Below are positions 60,960-64,000 of a stretch of DNA of 64,000 nucleotides, piece by piece. The first letter of the stretch is position 1; each line of letters opens with the position of its first letter. The translations under genes and the position numbers were made by a program. The notes under the pieces are model-generated. The model made no database searches. It saw only the letters and a list, made by a program, of their open reading frames with translations, and was not told the DNA's origin. The stretch comes from Mycolicibacterium chlorophenolicum (lineage in GTDB: Bacteria; Actinomycetota; Actinomycetes; Mycobacteriales; Mycobacteriaceae): assembly GCF_001044235.1 (NCBI RefSeq), contig NZ_JYNL01000014.1, forward strand, positions 955-64,954, given 5' to 3'.

Positions 60960-62240
60960 TCAGGGCGCGCGATCGAACTCGATGTGCAGTTCGGTCAGTC
61001 CGCGCAGAAGGAACGTCGGCTCGTACTCGTAGTTGCGGCGGTCGGTCGGACCGTGGACGGTCTCGTCGATCCGGATGTCTGTCATGCGGTCCAGCATGCG
61101 GCGCACGGTGATCTGGCCCTCGACGCGGGCCAGGGGAGCACCTGCGCAGGAGTGAATTCCGCGTCCGAACGCGATGTGCTCACGCACGTTCTTGCGCTCG
61201 GGTCGGAACTCGTGAGGATCATCGAACTTGCGCGGATCGCGGTTGGCTGCACCCAGGCACAGCATAACGACGGCGCCGGCCGGCAGGTGCACTCCCCCCA
61301 GCTCGGTGGTCCTGCGAACCAGGCGGAAATCGACCTTGGTCGGGGAGTGCATGCGCAGAGCCTCCTCGATGAACGCCGCTATTCCACCGGGATTCTCACG
61401 CAATCGCTGCTGATACTCCGGTCGCTCCCCCAGCACCTGCACGGCCGCGCTGAGCAGCTTGGTGACCGTCTCTTGGCCCGCCGCGAACAGGAACGTCGCG
61501 GGCTTGGCGAGCTCGATCAGCTCCGGTGTCGACCCGTCTGGGTAGAGGGCGGTCGCGATGCCCGACAGGACGTCGCCCCGCGGGTGGGCACGGCGTGCCG
61601 CCAGATAGCCCACGAACTTGTCGTCGAGATACTGCAGAGGATCGCGCCCCACCGGTTCTCCGTCGAGGGCACCGACCCGGTTTCCGTCAGGACGTTCGGC
61701 GCCGAGAGCCGCGAGAAATTCGGGACGATCCTCGGCAGGCACGCCGAGGAGGTCGATGATCGCCGACGTTGCGAACGGTTTGGCGTACTCGGAGAGGAAC
61801 TCACAGCGTCCGTTCTCGATGAACTCCTCGATCTGATGATCGACGAGTTCCCACATGAACTCCTCGTTCTCCTTGAGGCGCCGCGGTGTGAGCAGCTTGT
61901 TCAGCAGCGAGCGCGCCTTCGTGTGCGACGGCGGATCCATCACCACCATGTGCTCGTGAATCGGGAACAGGTGGCGGTGGGCCTCGATCTGCTCGGTGAT
62001 GTCATCACCGTCGGGGGTGAACGGCAACGGAGGAAACGGACCACCGATCGCGTTCACCGCCGAGTACGTCGCGTGGTCCTTGAAGGCCGCCATCACCTCC
62101 GCATATCCGGTGACGGCGACGACCCCGTGGGGCAGCCCACGGAATACCGGATTCTGCTCGCGTAGGTAGTCGAAGTACGCGTACGGATCTTGCGTGAGGG
62201 CCGGATCCGAAAAGAAGTCGACGGATGCCAGATCGGTCAT
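60960..62240 (-). CDS. Cytochrome P450
   Basis: Protein of 426 residues. Haem loop AFGRGIHSCAGAPLAR with Cys365; ExxR in EEALRMHSPTKVDFRLVRR; I-helix FLFAAGQETVTKLLSAAV, where Gln-Glu-Thr replaces the usual acid-alcohol pair (A-G-x-E-T). The distal HEHMVVMDPPSHTKARSLLN is typical of bacterial P450s. A class I enzyme that needs a ferredoxin; fdxA is far away and no ferredoxin is in this cluster. Likely hydroxylates the cluster's hydrophobic substrate. Divergent from the TetR gene at 62481. Confidence 0.92.
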   Translation of the reverse strand: MTDLASVDFFSDPALTQDPYAYFDYLREQNPVFRGLPHGVVAVTGYAEVMAAFKDHATYSAVNAIGGPFPPLPFTPDGDDITEQIEAHRHLFPIHEHMVVMDPPSHTKARSLLNKLLTPRRLKENEEFMWELVDHQIEEFIENGRCEFLSEYAKPFATSAIIDLLGVPAEDRPEFLAALGAERPDGNRVGALDGEPVGRDPLQYLDDKFVGYLAARRAHPRGDVLSGIATALYPDGSTPELIELAKPATFLFAAGQETVTKLLSAAVQVLGERPEYQQRLRENPGGIAAFIEEALRMHSPTKVDFRLVRRTTELGGVHLPAGAVVMLCLGAANRDPRKFDDPHEFRPERKNVREHIAFGRGIHSCAGAPLARVEGQITVRRMLDRMTDIRIDETVHGPTDRRNYEYEPTFLLRGLTELHIEFDRAP

Positions 62241-62391
62241 GGACTGGGGTGTCCTTTCCCAGGAAACGGTCGTGGGTGAGTTCTTACTGATGCTGATGGC
62301 ACCGAACGGAAATGAACAGATGGAGAGCAGAGCGCACGCACGCCGCGTGCCTCTTGCGCAGATGCCTGTGAGTGGCCACGAGAACTACCTA

Positions 62392-62407
62392 CTGATCGAT
62401 CGACAAA
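62392..62407. promoter_or_regulatory. Candidate operator in the P450/TetR divergent promoter
   Basis: CTGATCGATCGAC (62392-62404) followed by AAA. The same 13-mer recurs at 63126 before the next SDR gene. A -10-like TAGAAT lies just downstream at 62413-62418, so the site would overlap the TetR promoter. The repeat contains the palindromes ATCGAT and CGATCG. Confidence 0.6.
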
Positions 62408-62480
62408 ACGGCTAGAATGCTGCATGCCTACCATGCGGTGCGGTCGCTGGTCAAGGAATCGACGAGCAGGGGGACGCTGA

Positions 62481-63080
62481 ATGGCCCAGTCGCGCAAAGC
62501 CAAAGCTGCAGACGGTGGGGCTCGTCTGCGGCTTATCGAAGCGACAGCCAAGGTCATGCGAGACGAGGGCTACGCTGCGGCGACTTCGCGCCGGGTGGCG
62601 ACGGAAGCGGGCGTCAAGCAAGCGCTGGTGTACTACTACTTTCCCTCGATGGACGACCTGTTCGTCGAGGTGCTGCGCGCGGGTGCCGAGGTGTCCCTGG
62701 CCCGCATGCGTGATGCCCTCACTGATGACGATCCACTGCTGACGCTGTGGTCGTTGAACGGAGAGTCGCGAATGACGGCATTGAACACCGAGTTCATGGC
62801 ACTTGCCAACCATCGCAAGGTCATCCGCGTCGAGTTGAAGGCGTACGCGGAGCGCGTACGCGACATCGAGACGGCGGCGGTGGCCGTGTCGCTACGCGCC
62901 CGGGGGGTCGACCCCCAAGCCTTTCCGCCGGTCGTGGTTTCCATGTTGATCGCGCAGACCGCGCGCAGCCTCTGTAACGAAAGCGCCGTCGGGGTGACCC
63001 TCGGCCACGACGAGATGCGCGCATTCGTCGAACGACAACTGCGAACGCTGGCTGCCGTGACCCCTGGCTCAGGTCGCTGA
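62481..63080 (+). CDS. TetR-family regulator
   Basis: Protein of 199 residues. Helix-turn-helix: ARLRLIEATAKVMRDEGYAA, ATSRRVATEAGVKQALVYYY, FPSMDDLFVEVLRAG. VKQALVYYYF is typical of one TetR subgroup in actinobacterial degradation loci. The C-terminal domain has PPVVVSMLIAQTARSLCNES. It is divergent from the P450 gene and followed by an SDR gene; the shared 13-mer before both suggests that it controls them. Confidence 0.85.
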   Translation: MAQSRKAKAADGGARLRLIEATAKVMRDEGYAAATSRRVATEAGVKQALVYYYFPSMDDLFVEVLRAGAEVSLARMRDALTDDDPLLTLWSLNGESRMTALNTEFMALANHRKVIRVELKAYAERVRDIETAAVAVSLRARGVDPQAFPPVVVSMLIAQTARSLCNESAVGVTLGHDEMRAFVERQLRTLAAVTPGSGR

Positions 63081-63125
63081 TCGGTTCCTGCTCATTGACA
63101 CCCCTGAGGGCAGCTGCCATGCTTC

Positions 63126-63141
63126 CTGATCGATCGACCAA
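63126..63141. promoter_or_regulatory. Candidate operator before the third SDR gene
   Basis: CTGATCGATCGAC (63126-63138) followed by CAA matches the site at 62392 in 13 consecutive bases. It ends 17 bp before the SDR start codon and lies just upstream of the ribosome site GGAGG (63147-63151), where a bound repressor would block transcription. Confidence 0.6.
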
Positions 63142-63158
63142 TAGATCGGAGGACTTCG

Positions 63159-63998
63159 ATGAGTGGACGTGTTCAGGGGAAGGTCGCATTCGTCACCGGT
63201 GCGGCGCGGGGGCAGGGCCGCAGTCATGCGGTGCGACTGGCAGAAGAGGGCGCAGACATCATTGCCGTCGATGTGTGCGGGCCGGTGAGCGCTGACAGTC
63301 AGATCGCACCGTCGACTCCAGCCGATCTGGCGCATACAGCCGATCTGGTCAAGAATCTCGACCGCCGCATCGTGACCTCGCAGATCGACGTGCGCGATTA
63401 CGGCGCACTCGAGGCCGCTCTCATCAGCGGTGTCGAGCAACTCGGTCGCCTCGACATCGTCGTCGCCAATGCGGGAATCGGCAACGGCGGTCAGACCCTC
63501 GACAAGACCAGCGACGAAGACTGGGACGATATGATCGGCGTGAACCTGACCGGTGTCTGGAAGACGGTCAAAGCCGCTGTTCCCCATCTACTCTCCTCAG
63601 GCAACGGTGGGTCGATCATCCTCACCAGTTCCGTCGGCGGTCTCAAGCCTTATCCCCACACCGGGCATTACATCGCCGCCAAGCACGGTGTGATCGGGCT
63701 GATGCGGACGTTCGCCGTCGAGCTCGGGCAGCATTTCATCCGGGTCAACGCGGTCTGTCCCACCAACGTGAACACCCCGATGTTCATGAACGAGGGCACG
63801 ATGAAACTGTTCCGCCCCGACATGGAGAACCCGGGACCTGACGACCTCGCAGTCGCGGCGAAATTCATGCACACCCTGCCGATCGGGTGGGTCGAGCCGA
63901 TCGACATCAGCAATGCCGTGCTGTTCCTGGCTTCTGACGAGTCCCGCTACATCACGGGGCTGCCGGTGACAGTGGACGCAGGCAGCATGCTCAAGTAA
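63159..63998 (+). CDS. Mycofactocin-coupled SDR family oxidoreductase (3)
   Basis: Protein of 279 residues, complete. VAFVTGAARGQGRSHAVRLA and EEGADIIAVDVCGPV are typical of the mycofactocin subfamily. Catalytic residues: Asn in VANAG, Ser in ILTSSVGG, Tyr/Lys in YIAAKHG. The stretch between the nucleotide fold and the active site (NLDRRIVTSQIDVRDYGALE) and the extended substrate loop (PMFMNEGTMKLFRPDMENPG) agree with the subfamily. Likely oxidises the alcohol formed by the P450. GGAGG 7 bp before the ATG. Confidence 0.9.
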   Translation: MSGRVQGKVAFVTGAARGQGRSHAVRLAEEGADIIAVDVCGPVSADSQIAPSTPADLAHTADLVKNLDRRIVTSQIDVRDYGALEAALISGVEQLGRLDIVVANAGIGNGGQTLDKTSDEDWDDMIGVNLTGVWKTVKAAVPHLLSSGNGGSIILTSSVGGLKPYPHTGHYIAAKHGVIGLMRTFAVELGQHFIRVNAVCPTNVNTPMFMNEGTMKLFRPDMENPGPDDLAVAAKFMHTLPIGWVEPIDISNAVLFLASDESRYITGLPVTVDAGSMLK

Positions 63999-64000
63999 CC

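Overview
The window looks like chromosomal DNA of a fast-growing mycobacterium (Mycolicibacterium type). It is GC-rich and carries lineage-specific families: an mce1-type Mce operon with YrbE permeases and Mam proteins, a PE-PPE-domain acyltransferase beside a Gap-like membrane protein, Sdh1-type succinate dehydrogenase, AAC(2')-I, FecB2-like lipoprotein, and mycofactocin-coupled short-chain dehydrogenases. From about 23.4 to 43.9 kb the gene order follows M. tuberculosis Rv0245 to Rv0265c with losses and insertions. No rRNA, tRNA or CRISPR array was seen.

Layout. 1-2.1 kb is wreckage: the end of an ERCC4/Lsr2-type gene that seems internally deleted, a 120-bp inverted-repeat element with a truncated second copy, and decayed IS30- and IS256-family transposases. 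2.5-15.6 kb is a complete, tightly coupled mce1-type lipid-import operon (yrbE1AB, mce1A-F, four mam genes) without the fadD5 and mce1R genes expected upstream. 15.6-21.5 kb is a second scrapyard: halves of an IS3-family element, an IS1081-like fragment, a triple-repeat Phd-like antitoxin gene, a RING-like Cys/His miniprotein, fragments of MmpL and TetR genes, a coupled MFS/thioesterase/TetR operon with a frameshift, and the last ~80 codons of a fatty-acyl-AMP ligase. The ligase remnant, the PE-PPE-domain gene and the Gap-like gene that follow are what one would expect at the end of a trehalose-polyphleate-type surface lipid locus whose front part is gone.

23.4-37.8 kb holds the core block: flavin reductase, a FadE-like acyl-CoA dehydrogenase, the Sdh1 operon with a striking extra gene (a hexapeptide-repeat protein ending in 14 cysteines spaced exactly every third residue), an ICL/PEP-mutase-family gene, a cAMP-binding-type universal stress protein behind a long palindrome, an ECF sigma factor with three Asp23-like genes, nirBD, fdxA with a DosR-like box, and siroheme-related genes. 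37.8-46.4 kb continues with a HemD/winged-helix fusion, AAC(2')-I, 5-oxoprolinase subunits PxpB/PxpC, transporters, FecB2-like lipoprotein and a YeiH-type exporter preceded by a 42-residue membrane protein.

46.6-56.2 kb is mixed metabolism and envelope genes: methyltransferase, GNAT, GH3 glycosidase, two YihY paralogues, holin-like and DUF3618 proteins, cutinase. 56.3-64 kb is a probable catabolic cluster: three mycofactocin-type SDRs, a tandem CMD-domain protein, an aldehyde dehydrogenase, a cytochrome P450 and two TetR regulators with visible candidate operators. Together the genes suggest oxidation of an alcohol to a carboxylate after P450 hydroxylation; the substrate cannot be read from the sequence.
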